Assembly: GCA_020847015.1 (NCBI GenBank)
Contig: JADLCW010000385.1
Location: forward strand, 1-6,143
Reading direction: 5' to 3'
DNA length: 6,143 nucleotides
From: Thermomicrobiales bacterium
GTDB taxonomy: Bacteria > Chloroflexota > Chloroflexia > Thermomicrobiales > UBA6265
Each line of letters begins with the position of its first letter. Within the stretch, counting starts at the first letter, position 1. Positions 1 to 5,849 of this stretch are shown here, one piece after another. The translations under genes were made by a program, and so were the position numbers. The notes below the pieces were generated by a model. It made no database searches. It was not told the DNA's origin and was given only the letters and a program-made list of their open reading frames with translations.

Positions 1-457
1 CAGAGGAGGGAGGGATTTCCGGATGGATTAACACAGTCGCGCGCAGCGCGCGTTCGGAGCCCCCGTCAACGCGGGCGCCGTCGCGGCGTCGCTGGTCGGC
101 GTCGCTCGCGCAGCGGACTCGGTTCCGTTTCCGGCCGGCTCCTCCATCGATGTCGTCGCCTCCTCCCTGCCCGCATCGATCCCGGCGGCGGACCGGATCG
201 CCGCGGCCGGACCCGTCGCGGCGCCGCAACAGCTTGCCGCCAGCGGGCCAGTCGCCGTCGCCAACGGCATCGCCGCCGCTTCCCGCCCTATCGCCGTGCC
301 CTCCGGCAGTCGTCTTTCCGGAGTGGTCAGTCCATCCAGCGCCGCGGTTGCGCCGGGCGCGGTGGAGAAGCCGGCGAGCTGAATCGCGGCGGCTGATTTC
401 CCGGCTTCGTCCGGCCAGCGATGCTGGGCGTTCGAAGTTCGGTGTCTGGCTCCTGGG
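1..457. other. GC-rich stretch downstream of the dehydrogenase with no assignable gene
   Basis: A minus-strand frame stays open down to a TAA at 28-30, with possible ATG starts at 270 (80 residues) and 147 (39 residues). Neither has a well-placed ribosome site, and the product is Ala/Thr/Gly-rich. On the plus strand, a frame from 32 to the TGA at 380-382 is open for 116 codons with fairly natural composition (for example GSSIDVVASSLPASIPAADR), but it has no ATG, GTG or TTG until near its end. Its upstream stop (TAA, 29-31) directly follows an ATG-GAT that sits behind GGAGGGAGGG. The two frames share third codon positions, so GC bias keeps both open. A decayed or frameshifted gene on either strand is possible. 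I see no terminator with a T-run after the dehydrogenase; CCAGC-GAT-GCTGG (415-427) is only a 5-bp stem. Confidence 0.4.
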
Positions 458-1240
458 CTATTGCGCCATGTAGCCGCCATCCACCGGCAGCACCACGCCG
501 CTGATGAACGAGGCGTCGTCGGAGGCGAGAAACAAAATCGCCTGCGCCACCTCCGCTGGTTGCCCGATGCGCTGCATCGGGTGCGCCTGCTCCATCGCCA
601 CCAGATAATCCGGACCGCCCGGTTCCGCGACGAGCTGCTGCACCCGCTCGGTGTTGATGGTGCCCGGAGCCACCGCATTGATCCGAATGCCGCGGTCGGC
701 CCACTCGATGGCGAGGTGCTTGGTGAGACCGGAGGCGACGAACTTCGCCGGCCCGTAGACGGCCTGCCGCTTCTGCCCGGCCAACCCGGAGATGGACGAC
801 AGGCAGACGATGCTGCCGCCGCCGGTCTCCAGCATCGCCGCGATGGCGTATTTGCAGGAGAGGAACATCCCGCGTCCATCGACCGCCATCACCCGATCCC
901 AGTCGTCGGGGGTTGCTTCCAGCACGTCCAGCAGTGGGATGATGCCGGCGTTGGCCACCAGCACATCCAGTCGCCCGAAGCGCTCCACCGCCGTATTGAC
1001 GGCACGCTGCACATCGGCGTCCTGCGCCACGTCGCCGGTTTCCGTTGCGACTTCGGCCCCGATCGCCCGCGCATCGCGCGCCGCGCGCTCCAGCGACTCC
1101 GGGTTGACATCGAAGAGAACCAGTCTGGCCCCCTCGTGCGCGAAGAGATCGGTGGTGGCGCGGCCGATGCCGGAGCCGGCTCCGGTGATCAGCGCCACTT
1201 TGTTCGCCAGCCGGCGACAACCTCCGTTCGTCTCGCTCAT
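458..1240 (-). CDS. Short-chain dehydrogenase/reductase (classical SDR family oxidoreductase)
   Basis: This 260-residue NAD(P)-dependent oxidoreductase has the usual length of a classical SDR, so it is complete. Visible motifs are TGAGSGIG (19-26), which binds the dinucleotide; D44 at the end of the second strand (LVLFDVN), which points to NAD rather than NADP; the GDV step (69-71); NAG (97-99); catalytic S149, Y162 and K166 (YGPAK); APG (191-193) before the substrate loop; and a standard C-terminus with FISGVVLPVDGGY. The usual catalytic-tetrad Asn in the fourth helix is Asp here (D121, in VDGRGMF). The ATG at 1240 overlaps the stop of the upstream cyclase-family gene (ATGA), with AAGGGGG as ribosome site inside that gene's end, so translation is probably coupled. 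Next to a sugar importer, it likely oxidises a sugar, polyol or hydroxy-acid, but the substrate cannot be assigned. Confidence 0.95.
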   Translation of the reverse strand: MSETNGGCRRLANKVALITGAGSGIGRATTDLFAHEGARLVLFDVNPESLERAARDARAIGAEVATETGDVAQDADVQRAVNTAVERFGRLDVLVANAGIIPLLDVLEATPDDWDRVMAVDGRGMFLSCKYAIAAMLETGGGSIVCLSSISGLAGQKRQAVYGPAKFVASGLTKHLAIEWADRGIRINAVAPGTINTERVQQLVAEPGGPDYLVAMEQAHPMQRIGQPAEVAQAILFLASDDASFISGVVLPVDGGYMAQ

Positions 1241-2115
1241 TCCGCGCCCCCTTGCTTCGCGCTCCCCCGCGGCACGATGGCGATGGCTCGCGCCGGACAG
1301 GCCGACGAGCCGGCGATTTTCAGCGGCAGGCAGATGAAGATCGCTCCCCGCGGCGGCAGCTTGTCGAGGTTCGCCAGGACCTCGATATAGATCATCCCCC
1401 GGCTGAGTCCGAACAGATGCGGGGTAAGCAGATCGTGACAGGCCCCAACGCTGGCGCCGTCCAGACCCAGCGTGGTGACGCCGCGGTCGAGCAGCAGTTG
1501 CAGCGCATCCACGCCCGGTGTCGGCCAACCCGGAGCCGAACGATTGACGATGGGATCGATGACAAAAGCGCTGCCCTCCGGCATCGGTCGATAATGGCGA
1601 TCCCACCCGCTGGCGAACAATGCGATGTCGCCCGGTTGCAGCCGACCGTGCTCGGCTTCCCATGCCGCAATCCGCTCGGCGCTGACGATCGGGCTTGCTC
1701 CGGGATCAGCCTGCCCGACCAGATCGGTCACATCGATGACCGCCGCTGGTCCGATCATCTCGCGCAATTCCAGCGCGTCGCCGTTGCGCAGTCCGATCTC
1801 GGCGGCGTTGGCCAACCCGGAATCGGGCGGGGGGATGAAGTGGGAAGGGGCGTCGACATGGGTGCCGCAATGTTCGTCGAGCGTCACCCAGCCGGTATGG
1901 TAGGGACCGCGCCAACCCTGCACGTCCTGCGGCGGACCTTGCCGGTTTTCGAACCAGCTATACACCTTGCGCTGGAATGGCATGTGGGTTGGCCAACTGG
2001 CGGGCAATCGTTCGTCGAGCGTGACGGAGCAGTCGACGATCTCGCCGGTCAGCAGCGCGGCGGCGAGATCGATGCCCGCCGGCGCGGCGGAGCTACGGAG
2101 TCCGGGATCGGTCAT
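1237..2115 (-). CDS. Cyclase / kynurenine-formamidase-family metal-dependent hydrolase
   Basis: This is a 292-residue member of the putative cyclase family (PF04199), which includes kynurenine formamidase (KynB) and isatin hydrolase; members open amide or lactone-like bonds using a metal. The hallmark HCGTHVDAPSHF (82-93) supplies the expected metal ligands H82, H86 and D88 and the histidine H92. The family's C-terminal half is also clear: GLDGASVGACHD (217-228), IYIEVLANLDKLP (242-254) with a conserved Glu at 245, and LPLKIAGSSACPARAIAIV (263-281). It is longer than KynB because of an N-terminal extension of about 25 residues and extra loops. I chose the ATG at 2115 because GAGG is 6 bases upstream; ATGs at 2127 and 2190 lack a ribosome site. 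No tryptophan-catabolism genes are nearby, so kynurenine is not the likely substrate. The gene overlaps the following dehydrogenase gene by ATGA, suggesting that both enzymes act in one pathway. Confidence 0.9.
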   Translation of the reverse strand: MTDPGLRSSAAPAGIDLAAALLTGEIVDCSVTLDERLPASWPTHMPFQRKVYSWFENRQGPPQDVQGWRGPYHTGWVTLDEHCGTHVDAPSHFIPPPDSGLANAAEIGLRNGDALELREMIGPAAVIDVTDLVGQADPGASPIVSAERIAAWEAEHGRLQPGDIALFASGWDRHYRPMPEGSAFVIDPIVNRSAPGWPTPGVDALQLLLDRGVTTLGLDGASVGACHDLLTPHLFGLSRGMIYIEVLANLDKLPPRGAIFICLPLKIAGSSACPARAIAIVPRGSAKQGGAE

Positions 2116-2119
2116 GGAG

Positions 2120-2134
2120 CGCCTCATCGAGGCG
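2120..2134 (-). promoter_or_regulatory. Short hairpin covering the ribosome-binding site of the cyclase-family gene
   Basis: CGCCTC (2120-2125) and GAGGCG (2129-2134) are exact reverse complements around a 3-base loop. On the minus strand the 3' arm contains the GAGG that serves as ribosome site for the ATG at 2115, so the folded form would hide it. The stem is only 6 bp, so the effect on translation is uncertain and could be chance in GC-rich DNA. Confidence 0.3.
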
Positions 2135-2234
2135 GCCCGGCCCGCCCGCGTCGGTCGAATGCGGCCAATCGAGGATTCCGGGAGCGCCATGTTCGCACAG
2201 CGGGCGTCCGGGCGGGGCCAGGCGGCGGCGCGAT

Positions 2235-2699
2235 TCAGTCGATTCCGAATCCGGCGGCGGTCAGCATGCGGCGAATGCCGCGCATGGTGACCGCGACGCG
2301 CCCGAGCATCGCTCCGGCGGTCATCGCCAACCCGACCACGCTCGCCGCGGTTGCGCTCGACGCCTGACTATCGACGACGCGCCCCTTGAAGAACACGATG
2401 AATATCAGGTAGGCGACGAGGATGACCGCGCCGATTGCATCGGTCGTGCCGACCACCGCCCGCTCGGAGGCATTCCACCCCAGCACCTTGATGCGAGCGA
2501 GCACGATGCCGAGGGCGAGTCCCGCCGCGAACCCGCCGACCGCCCACAGGGGATTGACCCGGTCATGGACCACCCGGACTGCATCCAGCACCGCCACCAC
2601 CACGAAAATGACCGTGAATGCGCGGAGTTGCATGCGCAATCGGCGATCGACGTACTGCCCGCCGGCGGCGCGCCGCTCCCGTCGCTCGGAGAAGTTCAT
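2235..2699 (-). CDS. Small four-helix membrane protein of unknown function
   Basis: This is a 154-residue protein I do not recognise. It has a basic, cytoplasm-like N-terminus (ERRERR at 5-10, DRRLRMQLR at 18-26) and four hydrophobic segments near 27-43, 51-68, 86-104 and 116-134. A basic KVLGWNASER loop (71-80) follows the second segment, and a basic tail, MRGIRRM (139-145), closes the protein. There is no signal peptide and no obvious catalytic motif. I chose the ATG at 2699 because GGGAGA lies 7 bases upstream and the Arg/Pro-rich extension above it is not protein-like. The start is moderately sure and the reading frame more so, because hydrophobic segments alternate cleanly with charged loops. 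The topology resembles small uncharacterised bacterial membrane proteins rather than a transporter subunit. It sits between the importer and the cyclase/dehydrogenase pair, 119 bases from the latter, so co-transcription is possible but a functional link is not shown. Confidence 0.7.
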   Translation of the reverse strand: MNFSERRERRAAGGQYVDRRLRMQLRAFTVIFVVVAVLDAVRVVHDRVNPLWAVGGFAAGLALGIVLARIKVLGWNASERAVVGTTDAIGAVILVAYLIFIVFFKGRVVDSQASSATAASVVGLAMTAGAMLGRVAVTMRGIRRMLTAAGFGID

Positions 2700-3003
2700 C
2701 GTCTGCTCTCCCGCGGCCGACCAATCGCCGGGCAGATCGCTCAGCCGGGTCGGCCGCCGCGCCCCGGTCCGACCGCTCGACCAGATCGGGTCCGAAAGCA
2801 GCTCGGGCTGGGCGCGCCTCTTCCACGAATTCGGCGGCGCCGTGCGTGGCCCGGAAGCCGACCTGATCCTCCACATTCTGCAACGACCGTGCGCCGCGGT
2901 CGGGTGGACGAGAGGAGGCCGGCGCCGGTTCATGGGCAAGGCTTTCGCCGCGGCGAGCAGACAGATGGCCGGGAAGTGCGGCAGGCTTCGGGCGCGCCGG
3001 AAC
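2700..3003. other. About 300 bases without an assignable gene, upstream of the small membrane protein gene
   Basis: Several frames are open through this stretch on both strands. The minus frame of the membrane protein extends upstream to 3017, but its residues are Arg/Pro-rich and lack family features. Another minus frame reads LQNVEDQVGFRATHGAAEF near 2825-2885 with high GC at third positions, which could be a decayed gene fragment, but it has no good start and runs into the membrane protein gene out of frame. I see no clear -35/-10 promoter, although the promoter for the downstream minus-strand genes would be expected here if they are not read through from the importer operon. Confidence 0.4.
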
Positions 3004-3104
3004 GCGAGATCCTTCACTACGTTCAGGATGGCGCCCTGCGTTCAGGATGACGCCCTGGGTTGCTGGCGCTCTGGGTTGCTGGCGCTCTGGGTTTAGGATG
3101 ACAC
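3004..3104. repeat. Tandem array of 16-19 bp imperfect repeats joined to a dispersed HPERSEGS-type element
   Basis: Two near-identical 19-bp units, GTTCAGGATGGCGCCCTGC (3021-3039) and GTTCAGGATGACGCCCTGG (3040-3058), are followed by two perfect 16-bp copies of GTTGCTGGCGCTCTGG (3059-3074 and 3075-3090), then a partial unit GTTTAGGATGAC (3091-3102). The first unit is preceded by GATCCTTCACTAC. Together they make ATCCTTCACTACGTTCAGGATG, split here as 3009-3020 plus 3021-3030, whose minus-strand translation contains HPERSEGS. That phrase is a well-known spurious peptide from a short dispersed repeat found in many bacterial genomes; the identification is from recall, not from a search. ATCCT (3009-3013) and AGGAT (3025-3029) form the short inverted ends. 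Confidence 0.65.
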
Positions 3105-3114
3105 AACAACCGTA

Positions 3115-3143
3115 CGACCGGAACCCGGTGAAGGTTCCGGTCG
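3115..3143 (-). terminator. Perfect 11-bp hairpin after the permease gene, candidate transcription terminator
   Basis: CGACCGGAACC (3115-3125) and GGTTCCGGTCG (3133-3143) are exact reverse complements around a 7-base loop. The hairpin lies 38 bases past the permease stop, in the right place to close the importer operon. On the minus strand it is followed by TACGGTTGTTGTGT, which is T-rich but not a clean U-tract. It could therefore be a weak terminator or a 3'-end stabilising structure. On the plus strand the following bases are purine-rich, so it would not terminate in that direction. Confidence 0.5.
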
Positions 3144-3181
3144 CATGGGAGATGGAGTGATGCGGCTGGTCTGGCTTGCCG

Positions 3182-4231
3182 TCAATCGGCCCGGATGCGG
3201 ACCCGCTCGATGCGCAGCGCAAATACGTTCAGCAACAACGCCGCCAGCAGCACGATGCCCTGCAGCGCCTGTTTGAAGGTGATCGGGATGTTGGGCAGCA
3301 GATTCAACCCGTTGGAGAGCACGCCAAAGATCAGCAACCCCAGAATCGTGTTGCGGATGCCTCCCTCGCCGCCGAACAGCGAGGTGCCTCCCAGCACGAC
3401 GGCGGCAATGGTGCTGATCAGCAAATCCTCACCGGCAGCGGGATTGGCGCTGCTGAGGCGACCGATGAAGAGCAACCCGGTCATTCCCGCCGTCACCCCG
3501 GAGATCACCAGCGAGAGCATGATCACCCGGCGGGTGGAGACGCCGGACATCTCGGCCGCCTCCCGGTTGGCTCCGGTCATGTAGACATAGCGACCAAATT
3601 TCGTGTAGCTCAGAATGAACTCCCCGACCAGCAGCACGGCCAGCGCGAAGAGACCGATCACCGGCACCCCGAACACCTGGCTGCCCACGCTGCCCAGACT
3701 CTTGAGAACAGGCGGCACCTCGAAAATCGGCTTGCCTTCGCTGACGAACACCGACAACCCGCGAGCGATGGTCAGCATCGCCAGCGTCATCATGAACGAG
3801 GGGATGCCCACGTAGGCGACCAGAAAGCCGTTGATCGCCCCGATCAGGGCGGCGATCAGCAGCGCGACCGCGATCCCCCACGAACCGAGGTCGATCGTCT
3901 CGCCGACGAAGAAGAACGCCGCCAACACGCCGGTGAAGGTCGCCACGGAGGCGATCCCCAGATCGATCTCGGCGCACAGCAGCACGAAGGTGACGCCGGT
4001 GGCGGCCACCGCGATCGGCGCGATCTGGGTGACCACGTTTTGCAAATTCTGGGTAGTCAGAAAGACATCGGTCGCCAGACTGAAGAAGATGACCATGCAC
4101 AGCAGCGTCAGCAGCGGGGCCAGGATCCGCGCATTGCGGCTCGCCCAGCGCAGCGCGTCCTCCGTGCCGCTGCGTCGCCCCGCGCGCTCGCCGGCTGGCG
4201 CCCCCAACCCCTGTGGCACTTCATGCGCCAT
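3182..4231 (-). CDS. Sugar ABC importer permease (RbsC-like, BPD_transp_2 family)
   Basis: This 349-residue inner-membrane protein forms the transport channel, probably as a homodimer, with the double-domain ATPase encoded just upstream. A charged cytoplasmic N-terminus (about 1-35) is followed by roughly eight to ten hydrophobic segments, near 36-55, 66-88, 92-110, 117-140, 145-163, 189-208, 236-257, 270-285, 293-310 and 322-340. Family landmarks are CAEIDLGIAS (86-95) in an early helix, the cytoplasmic coupling loop GANREAAEMSGV (220-231), which contacts the ATPase, and the glycine-rich LGGTSLFGGEGG (280-291) before a late helix. The ATG at 4231 is preceded by a run of G that overlaps the ATPase stop codon and can serve as ribosome site, so the two genes are probably translated in a coupled way. 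Length and motifs are those of an intact protein. A hairpin 38 bases after the stop may end the operon. Confidence 0.94.
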   Translation of the reverse strand: MAHEVPQGLGAPAGERAGRRSGTEDALRWASRNARILAPLLTLLCMVIFFSLATDVFLTTQNLQNVVTQIAPIAVAATGVTFVLLCAEIDLGIASVATFTGVLAAFFFVGETIDLGSWGIAVALLIAALIGAINGFLVAYVGIPSFMMTLAMLTIARGLSVFVSEGKPIFEVPPVLKSLGSVGSQVFGVPVIGLFALAVLLVGEFILSYTKFGRYVYMTGANREAAEMSGVSTRRVIMLSLVISGVTAGMTGLLFIGRLSSANPAAGEDLLISTIAAVVLGGTSLFGGEGGIRNTILGLLIFGVLSNGLNLLPNIPITFKQALQGIVLLAALLLNVFALRIERVRIRAD

Positions 4232-4240
4232 GCCGCCCCC

Positions 4241-5776
4241 CTATGCGTGGGCCATCAGCAGGTTCTTGCTGACCCGCTCGCCGGCGAATTCCCGGGTGAT
4301 GCGCCCCTTGCTCATCACCAACACCCGATCGGACTCCGCCAGCACCGTCTCCGGCTCGGTGGACAGCAGCAGAATCGCCACGCCCTCCGCCTTCAGCGCC
4401 TGCACCAGATCCAACACCTCGCGCTTGGCCCCGACATCCATGCCGCGTGTCGGTTCATTCAGAATCAGCAGCTTCGGTTGCCGGGTCAGCCATTTCGCCA
4501 GCACGACTTTCTGCTGGTTGCCGCCGCTCAGGTTTCCGGCGGGCAGCATTGGGCTGGCCGGACGCACACCGGTGCGCCGGATCGACTGGGTGGCGATGAC
4601 AACCTCGGCCGGCTGCCGCACGATCGGGCCGAGCAGGTGGTCGAGGTGAGCGAGGGTGATGTTCTTGTAGATCTCATGCCGCGGGAACAGCGTTGCCCGC
4701 CGGTTCTCCGACAGGTAGGCGATGCCCAGATTGCGCGCCTCCGCCGGATTGCGCGGCCGGATCGGCTGGCCGCCGAGGCGGATGTCGCCGCTGGTCGGCG
4801 TCAGGCGGCCGAAGAGCACTCGCGCCGTCTCGGTCATGCCGGCGCCCAGATTGCCGAAGATGCCCAGGATCTCCCCTTCCCGCACCGTAAAGGAGACTCC
4901 GGCGACTCCCGGCGCGATCAGATCGCGCACCTCCAGCGTCGGGCGCCCGGCAGCCAGGGGCGGCAGCGCGATTCCTGCTTCGTAGCTCTCGGCGAGCGCG
5001 TCCGCCTCGTGTCCCAGCATCAGTTCGATCAGCCGGTGCTTGGTCAACCCCTCGCGCGGCAGCGTGGCGACCTTGCGCGAGTTCTTCAGCACGGTGACCC
5101 GGTCGGAGACGGCCAGCACGTCTTCCAGAAAGTGGGAGATGAAGATGAGGCTGGCGCCGCGCGCTTTCAACCCGGCCATCGCGGTGAAGAGCCGCTCCGC
5201 CTCGGGACCGGAGAGCGCCGAGGTGGGTTCGTCCAGCACGATGATGTCGGCGCCGGAGAAAACGACGCGGGCAATCTCCACCAGTTGCTGCGCGCCGAGC
5301 GAGAGCGAACCCATGGGGGCGGTGACATCCAGGTTCATGCCCAGCACCGCCAGATGCTCGGCCGCTTCGCGCCGCATCCGCCGCCAGTCGACGATGCCGA
5401 GCGGCGTGGTGGGCTGGCGGCCCAGAAACACGTTTTCCGCGACCGACAGCGACGCCATGCAGGCCAGTTCCTGGTAGATCATGCCGATGCCGTGGGTTTT
5501 GGCGTCGGCCGAGGAGGCGAAGCGCACGGATTGGCCGCGCAGCACGATGTCGCCCGCATCCGGGGTGTGCACGCCGGAGAGGATTTTCATGAGGGTCGAT
5601 TTGCCGGCCCCGTTTTCCCCGACCAGCCCGTGAACCTCGCCCGGGTACAGGTCGAAATCGACACCGTCCAGCGCCGTCGCGCCGCCAAATCGCTTGATGA
5701 CCGCGCGGAACGACAGGATCGGGTCCGCCGCTTCGGGCCGGCCCGCGGCCTCCTGGCCGGCGATCGTCGCTGCCAT
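4241..5776 (-). CDS. Sugar ABC importer ATP-binding protein with two fused nucleotide-binding domains (RbsA/MglA/XylG-like)
   Basis: This 511-residue cytoplasmic protein powers sugar import and has the usual length for the family. In the first domain, Walker A is GENGAGKST (53-61), the Q-loop glutamine is Q102, the signature is LSLGAQQ (158-164), Walker B is IIVLDEPTSAL (178-188) and the H-loop histidine is H215. In the second domain, the Walker A position reads GNLGAGMT (308-315) with Met in place of Lys, the signature is a canonical LSGGNQQK (416-423), and Walker B reads LLILNEPTRG (436-445) with Asn in place of Asp. Where an H-loop His would be there is STEPE. A non-canonical Walker A and H-loop are normal for domain 2 of this family; the Asn is less usual. 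I chose the ATG at 5776 because a GGGGGA ribosome site lies just upstream and homology begins soon after; the frame is open further upstream but that part is not protein-like. The permease gene starts 9 bases after the stop. The substrate is unknown. Confidence 0.94.
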   Translation of the reverse strand: MAATIAGQEAAGRPEAADPILSFRAVIKRFGGATALDGVDFDLYPGEVHGLVGENGAGKSTLMKILSGVHTPDAGDIVLRGQSVRFASSADAKTHGIGMIYQELACMASLSVAENVFLGRQPTTPLGIVDWRRMRREAAEHLAVLGMNLDVTAPMGSLSLGAQQLVEIARVVFSGADIIVLDEPTSALSGPEAERLFTAMAGLKARGASLIFISHFLEDVLAVSDRVTVLKNSRKVATLPREGLTKHRLIELMLGHEADALAESYEAGIALPPLAAGRPTLEVRDLIAPGVAGVSFTVREGEILGIFGNLGAGMTETARVLFGRLTPTSGDIRLGGQPIRPRNPAEARNLGIAYLSENRRATLFPRHEIYKNITLAHLDHLLGPIVRQPAEVVIATQSIRRTGVRPASPMLPAGNLSGGNQQKVVLAKWLTRQPKLLILNEPTRGMDVGAKREVLDLVQALKAEGVAILLLSTEPETVLAESDRVLVMSKGRITREFAGERVSKNLLMAHA

Positions 5777-5793
5777 GGACCATCCCCCGTCGA

Positions 5794-5834
5794 TGGCGGC
5801 GGCCCCAACCGAGACTCGGTCGAGGTCGCCGCCA
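5794..5834 (-). promoter_or_regulatory. Intercistronic stem-loop between binding-protein and ATPase genes
   Basis: On the minus strand TGGCGGCG (5834-5827) pairs perfectly with CGCCGCCA (5801-5794). After one mismatch two more C-G pairs can form, and an inner hairpin ACCGA-GAC-TCGGT (5808-5820 in plus coordinates) can close the tip. The structure starts 15 bases after the binding-protein stop and ends before the ATPase ribosome site. No run of T follows it, so it does not look like a simple intrinsic terminator. In sugar ABC operons such structures often protect the binding-protein message or lower read-through, giving more binding protein than membrane components. That role is inferred here. 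Confidence 0.6.
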
Positions 5835-5849
5835 CGAATGTCCGCGGAG

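Noticed and set aside
415..427. Terminator after the dehydrogenase gene (CCAGC-GAT-GCTGG)
   Set aside because: The stem is only 5 bp and no T-run follows on the minus strand; short stems like this are expected by chance in GC-rich DNA.
2116..2190. Earlier start codons for the cyclase-family gene at 2127 and 2190
   Set aside because: Neither has a purine-rich ribosome site, and the added residues are Arg/Ala-rich without family similarity.
461..2367. Long plus-strand open frames opposite the dehydrogenase and cyclase-family genes (461-1390 and 1252-2367)
   Set aside because: They are His/Arg/Gln-rich shadows of the minus-strand genes, whose catalytic motifs are intact. No ribosome site or family motif supports them.
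3004..3104. CRISPR array
   Set aside because: The repeated units are directly adjacent with no unique spacers, only 16-19 bp long and imperfect, and no cas gene is present in the window.
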